A program made the translations under genes and the position numbers. Below are positions 5,103-6,367 of a stretch of 6,367 nt of DNA, piece after piece. Origin of the DNA: Micavibrio aeruginosavorus (GTDB lineage: Bacteria; Pseudomonadota; Alphaproteobacteria; UBA9219); NCBI GenBank assembly GCA_020720905.1, contig DYNT01000080.1:1-6367 (forward strand), in the 5' to 3' direction. Position 1 is the first letter of the stretch, and each line of letters opens with the position of its first letter. The notes beneath the pieces were generated by a model. That model made no database searches, was not told where the DNA came from, and was given only the letters and a program-made list of their open reading frames with translations.

Positions 5103-6367
5103 AATAAAAAAAGACACGCACCGTCCTCCTGATGACGCTTTGTGGCTCTTACCGCTTGGGGGCTCTGGCGAAATTGGCATGAACCTCAACCTTTATGGCA
5201 CGATGGGTAAGTGGTTGATGGTGGATTGCGGCATCATGTTTGGCGATGATACGACGCCAGGCATTGATATTATCACGCCGGACATTAGCTTTATCGCGGC
5301 GCGGCGCGATGATCTGCTGGGCATTGTGATCACGCATGGGCATGAGGATCATTTGGGCGCGATTGAGCGGTTGTGGGCGGATTTGCGCTGCCCCGTTTAT
5401 GCGACGCTTTTTCCTGCCGCGATGCTACGCGCCAAGTTTGCTCAGGCGGGGATGCAGGGGCTTATTCCTGTGACAGAGATTCCTGTCGGTGGTTCGTTTG
5501 AAGCGGGACCCTTTGCCATTGAGATGATCCCTGTCACGCACTCGGTTCCTGAAAGCCATATGGTGGCGATCAACACAGCGCATGGCCGTGTGCTTCATAC
5601 AGGCGATTGGAAGTTTGATAACGATCCCATCATTGGCCGCTTGACGGATGAGGCGAGGCTTAAAGAGTTGGGGCGCGAAGGCGTGATGGCCTTGGTGGGC
5701 GATTCAACAGGTGCGACGGTTCCTGTGGCCACACCATCGGAAATCATGGTGCAGAAGAGTTTTATCGATTTGTTCGGAGAGTATAAGGGACGCATTGCTG
5801 TAACGTGTTTTTCCAGCAACATTGCGCGAGTGAAATCTGTTGCTTTGGCTGCGCGTCAGCATGGTCGGTACGTTTCGCTGGTCGGGCGTTCTTTGTGGCG
5901 GAATGCTGAAATTGCGGAATCGCTTGGCTATTTGCCAGAGTTTAATGATTTTCTAAGCGAGCATGAAGCGATGCAAGCGCCGCGCGATAAAGTCGTTATG
6001 ATCTGCACCGGCTGTCAGGGCGAGCGCCGCGCCGCGCTTTCGCGCATTGCCGTGTTTGATCATCCTGCCGTGACGTTAGAGCGTGGCGATGTCATGATTT
6101 TTTCCTCACGCGATATTCCAGGCAATGAAAAAGCGATTGGGCGCGTGCAAAACCTTTTGCTCAGCCACCGCGTGAAAGTCGTGACCAACGATCACATGAC
6201 GGAGGGACGCCTTGTTCATGCCTCTGGTCATGCGGGGCAACCCGATATTGCCGAGCTTTACCGCTGGGTGCATCCCCGTCTCTCTGTGCCTGTGCATGGC
6301 GAGCTTCGTCACCAAACGGATCATGCCGCATTGGCGCGCTCATTGGGCGTTGAAAACGTCGTGATCC
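5092..6367 (+). CDS. rnj: Ribonuclease J, N-terminal 425 residues (3' end outside window)
   Basis: RNase J is a metallo-beta-lactamase/beta-CASP RNase with 5'-to-3' exonuclease and endonuclease activity. In Alphaproteobacteria it is known to take part in rRNA 5' end maturation and mRNA turnover. The frame opens at ATG 5092 and is still open at the window end. PLGGSGEIGMN at 21-31 is the RNase J opening motif. The two-metal site is complete: HGHEDH (His82, His84, Asp86, His87), His150, Asp172 (in HTGDWKFD) and His402 (in VPVHGE). The beta-CASP domain shows GDSTGA at 203-208, FSSNIARV at 240-247, TGCQGE at 306-311 and HASGH ending in His380. The alignment follows B. subtilis RNase J1 with an offset of 8 to 12 residues. 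The RNA-binding C-terminal part, probably over 100 residues, is missing. The start lies inside coaX (ATGACGCATAA, 11 bp overlap) and has only a weak purine-rich stretch upstream, so it probably depends on coaX translation. An A-rich run gives the basic N-terminus MTHKIKKD. Confidence 0.96.
   Translation, partial: MTHKIKKDTHRPPDDALWLLPLGGSGEIGMNLNLYGTMGKWLMVDCGIMFGDDTTPGIDIITPDISFIAARRDDLLGIVITHGHEDHLGAIERLWADLRCPVYATLFPAAMLRAKFAQAGMQGLIPVTEIPVGGSFEAGPFAIEMIPVTHSVPESHMVAINTAHGRVLHTGDWKFDNDPIIGRLTDEARLKELGREGVMALVGDSTGATVPVATPSEIMVQKSFIDLFGEYKGRIAVTCFSSNIARVKSVALAARQHGRYVSLVGRSLWRNAEIAESLGYLPEFNDFLSEHEAMQAPRDKVVMICTGCQGERRAALSRIAVFDHPAVTLERGDVMIFSSRDIPGNEKAIGRVQNLLLSHRVKVVTNDHMTEGRLVHASGHAGQPDIAELYRWVHPRLSVPVHGELRHQTDHAALARSLGVENVVI

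Noticed and set aside
1..6367. A previously undescribed multi-gene system
   Set aside because: All six genes belong to well-known housekeeping families in a familiar order; only the repeat-bearing junction is unexplained.

Overview
The window carries six genes, all on the + strand and packed almost without gaps. In order they are the 3' end of nuoL, complete nuoM and nuoN, a biotin-protein ligase gene (birA), a type III pantothenate kinase gene (coaX), and the 5' three quarters of a ribonuclease J gene (rnj). The order nuoL-nuoM-nuoN-birA-coaX-rnj is familiar from many Alphaproteobacteria. Together with a NuoL C-terminus of alphaproteobacterial type, it suggests a free-living or host-associated alphaproteobacterium with a moderately GC-rich genome. 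The genus cannot be read from the sequence.

Layout: 1-432 is the NuoL C-terminus and 429-1919 is NuoM, joined by an ATGA overlap. The only real intergenic stretch follows, at 1920-2097. It is filled by a 134-bp palindromic repeat (1943-2076) of the 'CGTCATTGCGAGG...GAAGCAATCCAG...CTGGAT...CTCGCGATGACG' type that is scattered through many alphaproteobacterial genomes. NuoN (2098-3561) overlaps birA (3558-4289) by another ATGA. A 21-bp spacer with a strong ribosome binding site precedes coaX (4311-5102), whose last codons overlap the start of rnj (5092 to beyond the window end) by 11 bp.

Function: NuoL, NuoM and NuoN are the three antiporter-like proton-pumping membrane subunits of respiratory complex I. 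BirA attaches biotin to carboxylase subunits, CoaX makes the first committed intermediate of coenzyme A, and RNase J processes RNA. The three downstream genes are housekeeping genes that appear to share the nuo transcript. I see no promoter, intrinsic terminator on the + strand, tRNA, CRISPR array, transposase or phage gene.

The most interesting point is the nuoM-nuoN junction. The repeat there leaves open a 60-codon frame (1919-2101). Its ATG overlaps the nuoM stop (TAATG) and its stop overlaps the nuoN start (ATGA), the same arrangement as the other tight junctions of this operon. This could relay ribosomes from nuoM to nuoN across the inserted repeat. That is a hypothesis: the junctions are seen in the sequence, but translation is not shown. 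Otherwise the window looks like ordinary core genome and I see no new multi-gene system in it.
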